Below are positions 23,463-33,681 of a DNA stretch of 64,000 nt, one piece after another. Both the position numbers and the translations under genes were made by a program. The DNA comes from Actinoallomurus sp963850195. Its GTDB lineage: Bacteria; Actinomycetota; Actinomycetes; Streptosporangiales; Streptosporangiaceae. Below the pieces are notes generated by a model. That model had not been told where the DNA came from and did no database searches. It saw nothing but the letters and a program-made list of their open reading frames with translations. Every line of letters begins with the position of its first letter. Position 1 is the stretch's first letter. The DNA lies in assembly GCA_963850195.1 (NCBI GenBank), contig CAWKKD010000005.1, positions 2,232,001 to 2,296,000 of the forward strand, written 5' to 3'.

Positions 23463-24467
23463 ATGGAGCATCTGAGGGGATCAGCACAGGCGGCCGTTGC
23501 GATGTGCCTGGTCGGCTCGCTCACGGCCGTGTCGGCCACCGTCGCCCCCTACCCGGTGTACGGGGGCCAGGCGGTGCGTTACGCGGTGGCCGCGCTCATC
23601 CTGCTGGCCGTGGCGCGGCTGCGGGGAGGCGCCCGCCCGCCGGCGCCGGTGTGGTGGCAGTGGCCGATGATCGCCGCGCTGGCGGCCACCGGGCTCGTCG
23701 GGTTCAACGTCTGCATCATCGAGGGCACGCACTACACGAGCCCGGCGACTATCGGCACCGTCATCGGCGCGGTCCCGATCGTGCTGGCCGTCGTGGCGCC
23801 GCTGATGGCCCGGCGACGTCCGGCGCCGCGCGTCGTGGCGGCGGCCGTGGTCGTGGCGGCCGGGGCCGGCGTCGCGAACGGGCTGGGCGGCGGCGACCCG
23901 CGAGGGCTGCTGCTGGCGCTGGGCGCCATGGTCGGGGAGATCTGCTTCTCGCTGCTCGCCGTTCCGCTGCTGCCCAGGCTCGGCGCGGTACGAGTGTCGG
24001 CGTACAGCTCGGCGGCGGCCGTCCCGATGCTGCTCGTGGCGGGCCTGCTCACGGACGGTACGGCCATTCTGCGGGTGCCGACCTTGTCCGAGGCCGCGGG
24101 CCTGGCGTACCTGAGCCTGGTCATCACGGCGGGGGCGTTCATCGTCTGGTACGACGCGCTGACCCGGATCGGCGCCGACCGTGCCGGATTGTTCGCCGGG
24201 CTGATCCCGGTCGCCTCGGTGGTCACGACGATGCTGCTGGGGCTGCGGTCTCCCGGCACGACCGATCTCGCCGGCGCCCTCCTGGTCGGGTGCGGCGTCG
24301 TCAGCGGCCTTTCAGCGCCGGCGAACCGGCCACTCGCGGTCGAGGTTCCGCAGCACGATCACGAGCCACCCCACGACGAAGGTGGCGACGAGCAGCGCGC
24401 CCAGAACGAGCAGAACCCCGTAGATCGCACCGTGGTTACCGAACAGCCCGCTGAGCACGGCATCTGA
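23463..24467 (+). CDS. EamA/DMT-family exporter
   Basis: A 334-aa drug/metabolite transporter with ten predicted spans in two EamA repeats (first repeat to about residue 130, second from LGAMVGEICFSLLAVPLLPR). ATG at 23463. Divergent from the MocR regulator, which suggests export of an amino acid or amine. The last 50 residues (HDHEPPHDEGGDEQRAQNEQ) are strongly hydrophilic and lie antisense to a small membrane-protein gene, so either the C-terminus is unusual or the reading frame ended earlier in an ancestor. Confidence 0.85.
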   Translation: MEHLRGSAQAAVAMCLVGSLTAVSATVAPYPVYGGQAVRYAVAALILLAVARLRGGARPPAPVWWQWPMIAALAATGLVGFNVCIIEGTHYTSPATIGTVIGAVPIVLAVVAPLMARRRPAPRVVAAAVVVAAGAGVANGLGGGDPRGLLLALGAMVGEICFSLLAVPLLPRLGAVRVSAYSSAAAVPMLLVAGLLTDGTAILRVPTLSEAAGLAYLSLVITAGAFIVWYDALTRIGADRAGLFAGLIPVASVVTTMLLGLRSPGTTDLAGALLVGCGVVSGLSAPANRPLAVEVPQHDHEPPHDEGGDEQRAQNEQNPVDRTVVTEQPAEHGI

Positions 24468-24482
24468 CGTAGATAGCATCAT
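24312..24482 (-). CDS. Small single-span membrane protein overlapping the EamA 3' end
   Basis: A 56-aa frame: MMLSTSDAVLSGLFGNHGAI, then a span (YGVLLVLGALLVATFVVGWL) and a basic tail NLDREWPVRRR. A GGGAG motif precedes two adjacent ATGs (24482 and 24479). Third codon positions are GC-rich as in real genes here. It overlaps the convergent exporter by 156 bp, which is unusual and lowers confidence. Antisense frames of hydrophilic tails can mimic such spans. Confidence 0.5.
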   Translation of the reverse strand: MMLSTSDAVLSGLFGNHGAIYGVLLVLGALLVATFVVGWLVIVLRNLDREWPVRRR

Positions 24483-24601
24483 TTCTCCCATATCCGTCAT
24501 ACCCCTGAGGCGCCGGGCCAACGTCCCGGCCCCATGCGGTTCGGCCGTCCTCCGGCTCTACGCTGGTGCTCGACCGAGCCGTGCCGCCAGCGAGGACGCA
24601 G

Positions 24602-26242
<1,641 letters not shown>

Positions 26243-26334
26243 AAAGGTCTCGCGCCGGATGTCGAGAAGTCCTCGCGGGCTCCGACCACCATGCGAGCGC
26301 GGCCACCGGGCCGCCACCGTGAGGAGTGAACGAC

Positions 26335-26697
26335 GTGAAGTACATGCTGCTGATCTACAACCGCCCCGGGTTCGTCGAGGAGCTGTCCGAGGCCGAGCGC
26401 ACCGAGCTGTTCGGCGAGGTCGACACGATCATGCGGGAGCTCGAGGAGTCCGGTGAGCTCCTGGGCGGCGAGGCGCTGGCCGACGTGTCACACACGCGTA
26501 CGGTCCGCGTGCGCGACGGTGTCCCGGCGGTCACCGACGGGCCCTTCATCGAGGCCAAGGAGCAGTTCGCGGGCTACCTCATGGTCGACTGCGAGAGCGT
26601 CGAGCGCGCGACGGCGATCGCCGCGCGGTGGCCCGACGCGCGGTACTGGGCGATGGAGGTACGGCCGCTGATGAACGACTCCGGCGCGGAGATGTAG
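26335..26697 (+). CDS. YCII-related (DGPF-domain) protein
   Basis: A 120-aa protein with the family start KYMLLIYNRPG and the DGPF signature (AVTDGPFIEAKEQFAGYLMV). YCII-like proteins are small ferredoxin-like-fold dimers of unknown activity, often encoded beside ECF sigma factors (not so here). The GTG at 26335 has GAGGAG eight bases upstream; a GTG 9 bases earlier has none. Confidence 0.85.
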   Translation: MKYMLLIYNRPGFVEELSEAERTELFGEVDTIMRELEESGELLGGEALADVSHTRTVRVRDGVPAVTDGPFIEAKEQFAGYLMVDCESVERATAIAARWPDARYWAMEVRPLMNDSGAEM

Positions 26698-26730
26698 GGC
26701 GGGGTGCCCGGTGGGCCGTCGCCCGCCGGC

Positions 26731-27990
26731 TCAGTGCTTGTTCCCGCCGGTCCCGTCGCCGTGATCGAGGCCGTGGCCGGGCGCGGGCCACCTGTAGTGG
26801 CCCGGCCCGCGCTCGTTCATCGGCAGCTCGGGCAGTGAGGGCATGCGGTGGGCGGCGGGCCAGGCGCGCGGCGTGCCGCGGCCGGTGTCCGACGGCCGGG
26901 CGCGCGGCGCGGTGGCGCGCAGGGAGCCGCTGGTCGATCCGACCGCCGGCGCCTCGGCCTGGCGGCCACCCTGCGGCTCGCGCGCCGGTGTCCGCTGCGC
27001 GCCGGTCAGCGCCAATACGGCGAAGCCCGCGACGAGCGCGACCGCCGTCGCGGCCACTGCCAGGGTCCGCTTGGCCGCGACGGTGGGCAGCAGGGCGGTG
27101 TGGCGGCGCCGAGCGAAGCTCGTGCCGCCGCCGAGCAGCGGCAGCAGCTCGGCGGCCGTCGGCCGCCGGGCCGGGTCCTTGGCGAGCGCGTCCGCCACCG
27201 TCCCACGGAGGCTCTCGTCCAGCCCGTCGAGGTCGGGCCGCTCGTGGAGCGTACTGAGCGCGACCGCGTCGCCGTCGCCCTCGCCGAACGGGTTGCGGCC
27301 GGTGCCGGCGTAGGCGACGAGGCAGCCCCAGCCGAACACGTCGGCGGCGGAGGTGGCCGGGCACCGCGAGAGGCGTTCGGGCGCGATCCATCCCGGGCTG
27401 CCCACGACCACGCCGCTCGCCGTGGGGCCGCCCGCGGCGGGCACCTCCTGCGCGATGCCGAAGTCGATGACGCGTGGGCCGGTCGGGGTCAGCAGGACGT
27501 TGGCGGGCTTGAGGTCGCGATGGACCAGCCCGGTCCAGTGCACGGCCGCCAGGGCGCGCGCGACGCCGGTGGCCAGCGCGCGCAGTTGCTCGGGGGGCAG
27601 CGGGCCCTCCCGCTCGACGACGTCCTCCAGCGAACGCCCCTCGACGTACTCGGTGACGATGTGAGGCGGTGCGTGCACGGTGCCGTCGGCGAGCAGCCGT
27701 AGCGTGCACGAGGCCGGTACGCGGCGCAGCGAGGCAGCTTCGGCGCGGAACCGGCGATGCACCTCGTCGCCCTCGGTCGTACCGGTGTGCGCGGCCTTGA
27801 CCGCCACGAGGCCGCCGCACGGTCCGGTGGCGAGATAGACAACGCCCATCCCGCCCTCACCCAGCCGGCCGACGAGCGCATTTCCGCCGATTTGCGCCGG
27901 ATCGTCCGGCTCCAGCGGTGACACTCCGGGGGGCAGGACCACGGCCACGCCGCGCGAGGACGCGTGGGCCTGTGACGAGGGCGTCTCCAT
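26731..27990 (-). CDS. Membrane-anchored Ser/Thr protein kinase
   Basis: A 419-aa Hanks-type kinase. The glycine loop is VGRLGEGGMGVVYLATG, the ATP lysine V-A-V-K, the catalytic loop LVHRDLKPANVLL and the metal loop V-I-D-F-G-I-A, ending before a span (TLAVAATAVALVAGFAVLAL, about residues 310-332). The extracytoplasmic tail is Pro/Arg/Gly-rich with no PASTA repeats, so it is not PknB. It is divergent from a second kinase over 110 bp. Confidence 0.9.
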   Translation of the reverse strand: METPSSQAHASSRGVAVVLPPGVSPLEPDDPAQIGGNALVGRLGEGGMGVVYLATGPCGGLVAVKAAHTGTTEGDEVHRRFRAEAASLRRVPASCTLRLLADGTVHAPPHIVTEYVEGRSLEDVVEREGPLPPEQLRALATGVARALAAVHWTGLVHRDLKPANVLLTPTGPRVIDFGIAQEVPAAGGPTASGVVVGSPGWIAPERLSRCPATSAADVFGWGCLVAYAGTGRNPFGEGDGDAVALSTLHERPDLDGLDESLRGTVADALAKDPARRPTAAELLPLLGGGTSFARRRHTALLPTVAAKRTLAVAATAVALVAGFAVLALTGAQRTPAREPQGGRQAEAPAVGSTSGSLRATAPRARPSDTGRGTPRAWPAAHRMPSLPELPMNERGPGHYRWPAPGHGLDHGDGTGGNKH

Positions 27991-28100
27991 GCAGGGCTTC
28001 TTTCGACCGGGCGATTCCTGACGATCATCGTGCGGCTTTGTCCGCGCTCGGGCAAGCGCAGGGCAAAGGATCGAGGTGCCTGAGTTGACGCTACCCGGGT

Positions 28101-29540
28101 ATGTTGCGCTTCGTGGCCGAGTCGAGGGATCGCTTGCTCTCCGGCCGTTATCGGCTCATCGAACAGATCGGCCGAGGCGGCATGGGCACGGTCTGGTGGG
28201 CGCACGACGAGGTGGACGACCGCGAGGTCGCGGTCAAGGAAGTGCACCTCCCGCCCAGCCTGAGCGAGCGCGAGCAGGCCAATCTCGTACGCCGCACCCA
28301 CCGCGAGGCGGTGGCCGCGAGCCGCCTGCGCCACCCGGGTCTGATCGCCATGTACGACGTGGTCGTCGAGGAGTCCCGGCCCTGGCTGGTCATGGAGTAC
28401 GTCCCGGCGCGCTCCCTCGAGGACGTCTTCGTCGAGGACGGCCCGATCTCACCGCGCCGCGTCGCCGACATCGGACGGCAGCTGCTGGCCGGGCTGGGCG
28501 CCGCGCACGAGGCCGGGATCGTCCATCGTGACGTCAAGCCGAGCAACGTCCTGCTGGCCTCTTCCGGCCGCGTGGTGCTCACCGACTTCGGCATCGCGAC
28601 GTACGAGGGCGCCACCACGCTGACCCAGACGGGCACCTTCATGGGCTCGCCCGCCTACGTCGCGCCGGAGGTCGCCTGCGGCGAGCCCGCGACGCCCTCC
28701 TCGGACCTGTGGTCGCTCGGCGCGACGCTCTACGCCGCCGTCGAGGGCCGCCCGCCGTACGACCACGAGACCGCGATGGCGACGCTGAGCGCGCTGGTCA
28801 CCAAGGAGCCCGACCCGCCGGCGCAGGCCGGTCCCCTGCGCCCGCTGCTGGAGGGCCTGCTCACCAAGGAGCCGGCGCGGCGGATCGACGCCGCGCGGGC
28901 GGCCGAGCTGCTGGACGCCGCCGCGGCCCCGCCGCCCGAACCCGCGCCGCCGAAGCCCAAGCCGGAGTCGCGGCGGCGACCGGCGCTGATGCCCGCCGTG
29001 AGCGGCGCCGTCCTGACCCTCGCGGTGGCCGCCGGCGTCCTCGCGGGCGTCGAGGGCTGGACCGCGCCGCGCGCACGCGGACCGGTCTCCCCGCCGCCGT
29101 CCGCGCCGGGCGTCCCGTCGCGCCCGACCGCGGGAGCGCCATCCGGCGGGCCGCTGCCCACCGTCATCCAGCGCGCGCGGCTGCTCGCCCAGGGTGGCGG
29201 CGTCTGGCCCCAGGCCTCCGCGCTGACCCTCGACCTTCCGACCGATCAGCGCGAGGCGGGCATGGTGGCCGGCCCGGCCGGCACCACGCGCGTGTCCGTG
29301 CTGGTGACCTGCCCCTCCGGCGCACGCCGGCTGTCCTTCACGGCCTATGCCGTCGGCCACGCGTCCCGGCGCGCGACCGGCACCTGCGCCGCCTCAGGCC
29401 GCGCGTCCGCCATGACGGCGCTGCGGCTGCCCACCGGACCCGGACCCGCCCGCGTACGCGTCCGGGTCCGCCCGGTCCCGAGCGCGGCCCACAAGGGCAC
29501 GGTCGGCTGGTTCGCGGGCATCTACACCGCCACCGGTTAA
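28101..29540 (+). CDS. Membrane-anchored Ser/Thr protein kinase
   Basis: A 479-aa Hanks-type kinase with IGRGGMGTVWWAHDEVDDRE, V-A-V-K-E-V, IVHRDVKPSNVLL, LTDFGIATYEG and the activation-loop Thr cluster TTLTQTGTFMGSPAYVAPE. A proline-rich linker leads to one span (LMPAVSGAVLTLAVAAGVLA) and a 150-residue external domain without PASTA repeats. The ribosome-binding site is weak at the ATG. Paired with the divergent kinase, it may sense a related signal, which cannot be specified. Confidence 0.9.
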   Translation: MLRFVAESRDRLLSGRYRLIEQIGRGGMGTVWWAHDEVDDREVAVKEVHLPPSLSEREQANLVRRTHREAVAASRLRHPGLIAMYDVVVEESRPWLVMEYVPARSLEDVFVEDGPISPRRVADIGRQLLAGLGAAHEAGIVHRDVKPSNVLLASSGRVVLTDFGIATYEGATTLTQTGTFMGSPAYVAPEVACGEPATPSSDLWSLGATLYAAVEGRPPYDHETAMATLSALVTKEPDPPAQAGPLRPLLEGLLTKEPARRIDAARAAELLDAAAAPPPEPAPPKPKPESRRRPALMPAVSGAVLTLAVAAGVLAGVEGWTAPRARGPVSPPPSAPGVPSRPTAGAPSGGPLPTVIQRARLLAQGGGVWPQASALTLDLPTDQREAGMVAGPAGTTRVSVLVTCPSGARRLSFTAYAVGHASRRATGTCAASGRASAMTALRLPTGPGPARVRVRVRPVPSAAHKGTVGWFAGIYTATG

Positions 29541-29614
29541 CCAGGCCCCCTACGGACACGCCTACAGTCGAAGTGTCCGCCTAAGGGATCTCGTATCGCG
29601 ATGGAGGGTCGGCA

Positions 29615-31012
29615 ATGTCGGAGCAGCGGTTCCGGGTCGAGCACGATTCCATGGGAGACGTCAGGCTCCCCTCGTGGGCCAAGTGGCGGGCGCAGACCCA
29701 GCGCGCGGTGGAGAACTTCCCGATCTCCGGGCAGCGGCTCGACCGCGTGCACATCGCGGCGCTCGGCCACATCAAGGCGGCAGCCGCGCGGGTCAACGCC
29801 GAGCTCGGCGTCGTCGGCGAGCAGATGGCCCACGCGATCGAGAAGGCCGCCCTCGCGGTGGCCGACGGCGAGTACGACGACCACTTCCCGATCGACGTCT
29901 TCCAGACCGGTTCGGGCACCTCGTCCAACATGAACGCCAACGAGGTCATCGCGACGCTCGCCCAGGAGCGCCTCGGCGCGCCGGTCCATCCGAACGACCA
30001 CGTCAACGCCTCGCAGTCGTCCAATGACGTGTTCCCGTCCTCGATCCACATCGCGGCGACCGGCCTGCTGACCGGCGAGCTGGTCCCGGCGCTGCGCCAC
30101 CTCGAGGGCTCGCTCAACCGCAAGGCGGTGGAGTTCGCCCCGGTCGTGAAGGCGGGCCGTACCCACCTGATGGACGCCACGCCCGTCACCCTCGGCCAGG
30201 AGTTCGGCGGCTACGCCGCGCAGGTGAAGTACGGCGTCGAGCGACTGAACGCCGCCCTGCCGCGGCTGGCCGAACTGCCGCTCGGCGGCACCGCGGTCGG
30301 CACCGGCGTCAACGCGTCGCCGAAGTTCGGCGGCCGGGTCGTCGCCGAGCTGTCGCGCATGACCGGGCTGCCGCTCAAGGAGGCCCGCAACCACTTCGAG
30401 GCGCAGGGCGCGCGTGACGCGCTCGTCGAGACCAGCGGGGCCCTGCGGACCATCGCGGTCGGCCTCAACAAGATCGCGTGCGACCTGCGGCTGATGAACT
30501 CCGGGCCGCGCGCCGGGCTGAGCGAGATCCGCCTGCCCGACCTGCAACCCGGGTCCTCGATCATGCCGGGTAAGGTCAACCCGGTCATCCTCGAGGCGGT
30601 GTGCCAGGTCGCCGCCCAGGTCATCGGCAACGACGCCGCGATCGCCTTCGGCGGGGCCTCGGGCAACTTCGAGCTCAACGTGATGATGCCGATGATGGCC
30701 CGCAACCTGCTGGAGTCGCTGCGGCTCCTGACCAACGTCTCGCGGCTCCTCGCCGACCGCTGCGTCGAGGGCATCGAGGCCGACGTCGCGCGCTGTCAGG
30801 AGTACGCCGAGTCCTCACCGGCCATCGTGACGCCGCTCAGCCGCTACATCGGCTACGAAGAGGCCGCCTCGGTCGCCAAGCAGGCGCTGCGGGAACGCCG
30901 GACCATCCGCGACGTGGTGCTCGAGCGCGGCTACGTCGACCGCGGAGTCCTGACGAAGGGCCAGCTCGACGCCGCGCTCAACGTCCTGGCGATGACGAAG
31001 CCGGACGACTGA
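29615..31012 (+). CDS. fumC: Class II fumarate hydratase
   Basis: A 465-aa, iron-independent fumarase of the aspartase/fumarase superfamily. The signature GSSIMPGKVNPVILEAVCQV near residue 315 holds the flexible catalytic-serine loop, and FQTGSGTSSNMNANEVIA and NDHVNASQSSNDVFPSSIHI are the other two conserved regions. It functions in the TCA cycle as a homotetramer. Encoded 3.4 kb after the class I enzyme. The stop is 4 bp from the convergent stop of the transglycosylase gene. Confidence 0.93.
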   Translation: MSEQRFRVEHDSMGDVRLPSWAKWRAQTQRAVENFPISGQRLDRVHIAALGHIKAAAARVNAELGVVGEQMAHAIEKAALAVADGEYDDHFPIDVFQTGSGTSSNMNANEVIATLAQERLGAPVHPNDHVNASQSSNDVFPSSIHIAATGLLTGELVPALRHLEGSLNRKAVEFAPVVKAGRTHLMDATPVTLGQEFGGYAAQVKYGVERLNAALPRLAELPLGGTAVGTGVNASPKFGGRVVAELSRMTGLPLKEARNHFEAQGARDALVETSGALRTIAVGLNKIACDLRLMNSGPRAGLSEIRLPDLQPGSSIMPGKVNPVILEAVCQVAAQVIGNDAAIAFGGASGNFELNVMMPMMARNLLESLRLLTNVSRLLADRCVEGIEADVARCQEYAESSPAIVTPLSRYIGYEEAASVAKQALRERRTIRDVVLERGYVDRGVLTKGQLDAALNVLAMTKPDD

Positions 31013-31016
31013 CCGG

Positions 31017-31481
31017 TCAGTACCAGCCGGCGGCCTGTGCGTGGCCCCAGGCCGCGCACGGGTTTCCGTACCGGTTCTCGATGTAGCCCAGGCCCCACCG
31101 GATCTGGGTCGCGGCGCTGGTCCGCCAGTCGGGGCCCGCGCTCGACATCTTCGAGCCCGGCAGCGCCTGCGGGATCCCGTACGCGCCCGAGCCCCGGTTG
31201 CGCGCGAGGTGGTTCCAGCCGCTCTCGCGCGTCCACAGCCGGTCCAGGCAGTGCCACTGGCGGGCCTCGGTCCAGCCGTGCTCGAGCGACATCTGCCCGG
31301 CGAGCAGGCGATTCTGGTCGGCGAGAGACGGCTCTTGCAGGTCGGACGGTCCGCTGTCGCGCTCGGCGACCATGGTGGGCGCCTCAGCGCGACCGGGCGT
31401 GGCCACGGCGAGCCCGGTGAGCAGGGCGCCGGCCACGGTGATCAGCCACTTATGGGCAACATCGCTGGCATATCCGTACAA
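31017..31481 (-). CDS. Small secreted SLT-type lytic transglycosylase-like protein
   Basis: A 154-aa protein: signal peptide (WLITVAGALLTGLAVATPGR then A-E-A), short linker, and a lytic transglycosylase domain with the catalytic Glu in LWTRESGWNHLARN, then GSGAYGIPQALPGSKMSSAG and a C-terminal GNPCAAWGHAQAAGWY. The domain is nearly identical to that of the 434-aa protein upstream. I place the start at the TTG at 31481 because GGAAG-N7-TTGTACGG occurs with the same spacing at the paralogue's start. A GTG 11 codons earlier is the alternative. Confidence 0.85.
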   Translation of the reverse strand: MYGYASDVAHKWLITVAGALLTGLAVATPGRAEAPTMVAERDSGPSDLQEPSLADQNRLLAGQMSLEHGWTEARQWHCLDRLWTRESGWNHLARNRGSGAYGIPQALPGSKMSSAGPDWRTSAATQIRWGLGYIENRYGNPCAAWGHAQAAGWY

Positions 31482-31770
31482 ATTCGCTCTTCCATCAGCC
31501 GGAGCGCCGGTCACGCCCCGAGCGGGCCTTCACCCCGCCGGAGACGCCCGTAGAGCGATCGGGCGACCGGGTCACCGGACGGCGCACGTACGCGCCGTAC
31601 GCGACGTGTCGCGCCGTTGGGGTGACGCGGAGGCGGGAAGCGGCCCGCCTCCGTCACGCAGAGACACGTTCCGTGCGACGGGCGGCGCGACACCGCCGAT
31701 GCACCCGTCCATGCCCGATCCTGACCGGGATTTTCCCGGAACCCGGCACGTACGTGACCGGGTGGCCGGG

Positions 31771-31998
31771 TCAGCGCGCCGAGTGGCGCTTCGCCAGGTG
31801 CCGGTGGACGGTGCGGAGGATCCGCTGCGCGTTGTTCGGCCGCTTGCTCTCGCGCGAGTCGACGATGTGCTCGGCCGCCGTGCTCGGCGACGCCGACTCG
31901 ACGGGCGCCTTGAGCGCCAGAACGAGGACGAGGACGCCGCCGATCGCCACGGCGATGGCCTTGGGCGGGGAGAACCCGCGAAAACCCTTGCGTGCCAC
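31771..31998 (-). CDS. Small membrane protein between the two transglycosylase genes
   Basis: A 75-aa protein with a basic N-terminus (MARKGFRGFSPPK), one span (AIAVAIGGVLVLVLALKAPV) and a basic external tail. The GTG start lies 11 bp after the stop of the 434-aa transglycosylase, with GAGG just upstream, so it belongs to that operon. Family not recognised; an accessory role in cell-wall turnover is possible. The 289 bp downstream to the next gene show no other coding signal. Confidence 0.65.
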   Translation of the reverse strand: MARKGFRGFSPPKAIAVAIGGVLVLVLALKAPVESASPSTAAEHIVDSRESKRPNNAQRILRTVHRHLAKRHSAR

Positions 31999-32008
31999 CG
32001 GACCTCGC

Positions 32009-33313
32009 CTAGTACCAGCCGGTCGACTGGGAGTGACCCCAGGCGCCGCACGGCGAGCTGTAGCGGTCCTTGATGTACCCGAGACCCCACTTGATCTGGG
32101 TGTGCGCGCTGTTCTGCCAGTCGGGGCCCGCGCTCGACATCTTCGAACCCGGCAGCGCCTGCGGGATCCCGTACGCGCCCGATCCGTTGGACGCGTGGGT
32201 GTTCCAGTGGCTTTCCTTGTTCCACAGGTTCACCAGGCAGCCGAACTGCGAGCTCGCGCTCCACCCGAAGTCCGGCAGCATGGCCCGCGCGATCTTCTGG
32301 GCCTCGCCGACGGGGACCGGGTCGCCCGCGGGGGCGTCCGGGCTCTTGGTGGGAGGCGGCGTGCCCTTGGCGAACAGCGTCGGGCGGTCCGCCTCCTCAC
32401 GCGCGGCGCGCGAGGCGCGCTTCTTCAGCTCCGTGCGCCGCTTGTCCTCGGCGTCCTTGCGCTGGGCGTCGGTGAGCGGCGCCGGCGGTGCCTGGCCGTC
32501 GGCCTGCACCCGCGTGTCGCTGCCGGCGGCCGGCTTGTGGTCCGAGCCACCGGTCATGGCCATGGCGGCTCCGCCGCCACCGACCACGATGGCCGCCGCG
32601 GCGACCGCCACGATACGGACCATCTTCTTGTTCTGGCTGAACCGCGGCTTGCGGCGCATGTCCTCGAAGTCGCGGCCCACCGCCCGCATCAGGTCGGGCC
32701 GGGTCATCCCGGGGTCATCGTCGTACGGAGGCTCGTACGGGGGCTCCTCGGTACCACCCTGGCCCATCGCCGCCGTCGTGCCGTCGAAGGCGTACGTGGC
32801 GTGTGCGGCGTCGTCCTGGGCCGGCGCGGGCATGGCGCCCGCCTCGCTCCGCGGCATCGTCGCGGTGCCCTCGGTGTCGAAGCCGTAGGCGTCCGTGGTG
32901 TGGCCGCTCTGGGCCGGCGGTGCGTCCTGGCCGAACGAGCGCCGCTCGGTCGCGGCCTCGTAGCCGTACGGCGGCTGCGCGGGGGCCTGAGGCATCCCCT
33001 GGGCCGGCGTCGGCGCGGCCGGCAGGTCGTAGGCGGCCTGTACGGGCGCCTGCGGGACGTTGTGGGTGTGACGGGGTCCCGCCGTCGGGCGGCCCGCGTC
33101 GTGGCCGTACGGAGACGGCTGTGCTCCCTCAGGACGTGGCATCGCGGCCGTCGCCCCCGTGTCGAAGGGACGTGGGGAAAGGGGGGTGCCCGCGACCTTG
33201 ACGTCATCGGCGGCAGGGGTCTGCGGCGCGCCGTTGTCCCACGGGGTCCGCTTCGGCCCCATGCCGTCCTGTCGATCGTCTCGTCCGGTGGACCTGTTTT
33301 GGTCTCCGTACAA
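32009..33313 (-). CDS. Membrane-anchored SLT-type lytic transglycosylase-like protein
   Basis: A 434-aa protein. Residues 1 to about 215 are a disordered cytoplasmic region rich in Pro, Ala and Gln; one span follows (MVRIVAVAAAAIVVGGGGAA, about 231-252); then a charged linker with a coiled-coil-like stretch (DAQRKDAEDKRRTELKKRAS) and a C-terminal transglycosylase domain with catalytic Glu in LWNKESHWNTHASN. A long cytoplasmic tail is unusual for a wall hydrolase. TTG start with GGAAGGA. Preceded by a 300-nt leader and a CRP-like box. Confidence 0.88.
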   Translation of the reverse strand: MYGDQNRSTGRDDRQDGMGPKRTPWDNGAPQTPAADDVKVAGTPLSPRPFDTGATAAMPRPEGAQPSPYGHDAGRPTAGPRHTHNVPQAPVQAAYDLPAAPTPAQGMPQAPAQPPYGYEAATERRSFGQDAPPAQSGHTTDAYGFDTEGTATMPRSEAGAMPAPAQDDAAHATYAFDGTTAAMGQGGTEEPPYEPPYDDDPGMTRPDLMRAVGRDFEDMRRKPRFSQNKKMVRIVAVAAAAIVVGGGGAAMAMTGGSDHKPAAGSDTRVQADGQAPPAPLTDAQRKDAEDKRRTELKKRASRAAREEADRPTLFAKGTPPPTKSPDAPAGDPVPVGEAQKIARAMLPDFGWSASSQFGCLVNLWNKESHWNTHASNGSGAYGIPQALPGSKMSSAGPDWQNSAHTQIKWGLGYIKDRYSSPCGAWGHSQSTGWY

Positions 33314-33627
33314 GGCGGTCCTTCCGACGGTCGCACGCGCATGGACACGCGCGCGAATGCTTCACTCCTGGCATCGGTGCAGCCACGCATGAGGTGGCTG
33401 AGGTGAAGCCCTGGGCGGGCAGGCCCTCCGGAATACGGCGCGAGGGGGCGGCGCCGGGACTGGGGGGTGTCCCGCAGGAGTGCTTACGGCGCCCCACACT
33501 GCACGAAGACGGGGGGTATCCCGCAACCGGAATGACGTGACTCATCCAACGTCGAACCACGTCACATGGGGCACAGGGCCCCGAATAGCCACGGAGAGCT
33601 GGGATTTCCCCGTTTTCAAGATCGTGA
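33314..33627 (-). other. Long structured 5' leader of the transglycosylase gene
   Basis: About 310 bases between the CRP-like box and the TTG start with no supported gene. On the sense strand GCTTCAC/GTGAAGC (33403-33409 with 33359-33365) enclose a perfect hairpin CAGCCAC-N7-GTGGCTG (33380-33400). Two copies of TGCGGGAYACCCCCC (33462-33476, 33511-33525) lie further upstream. Wall-hydrolase leaders of this length in actinomycetes often carry c-di-AMP (ydaO) riboswitches, but the conserved ydaO 3' segment was not recognised. Confidence 0.45.
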
Positions 33628-33643
33628 TGTGATATTTACCACA
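33628..33643. promoter_or_regulatory. CRP/GlxR-like box TGTGA-TATTTA-CCACA
   Basis: Matches the actinomycete CRP consensus TGTGA-N6-TCACA with one mismatch. It lies between the phoH terminator and the transglycosylase leader, so it can only serve that gene. CRP control of muralytic (rpf) genes is known in mycobacteria and streptomycetes. Confidence 0.6.
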
Positions 33644-33681
33644 AGGCCACGAGCCGGGTTTGGGCGACTTCGCTCCGTCAC

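Noticed and set aside
28101..29540. PknB-type PASTA kinase identity for the kinases
   Set aside because: Neither kinase has PASTA repeats in its external part, and no division or wall gene cluster is adjacent.
32009..33313. Resuscitation-promoting factor (Rpf) identity for the 434-aa protein
   Set aside because: The C-terminal domain resembles SLT-type transglycosylases and lacks the Rpf cysteine pair and W-D-x-x-A-x-C-E-S-G-G-x-W pattern.
33314..33560. c-di-AMP (ydaO) riboswitch call in the transglycosylase leader
   Set aside because: Position and gene type fit, but the conserved 3' segment of the ydaO consensus could not be recognised. Kept only as an unassigned structured leader.
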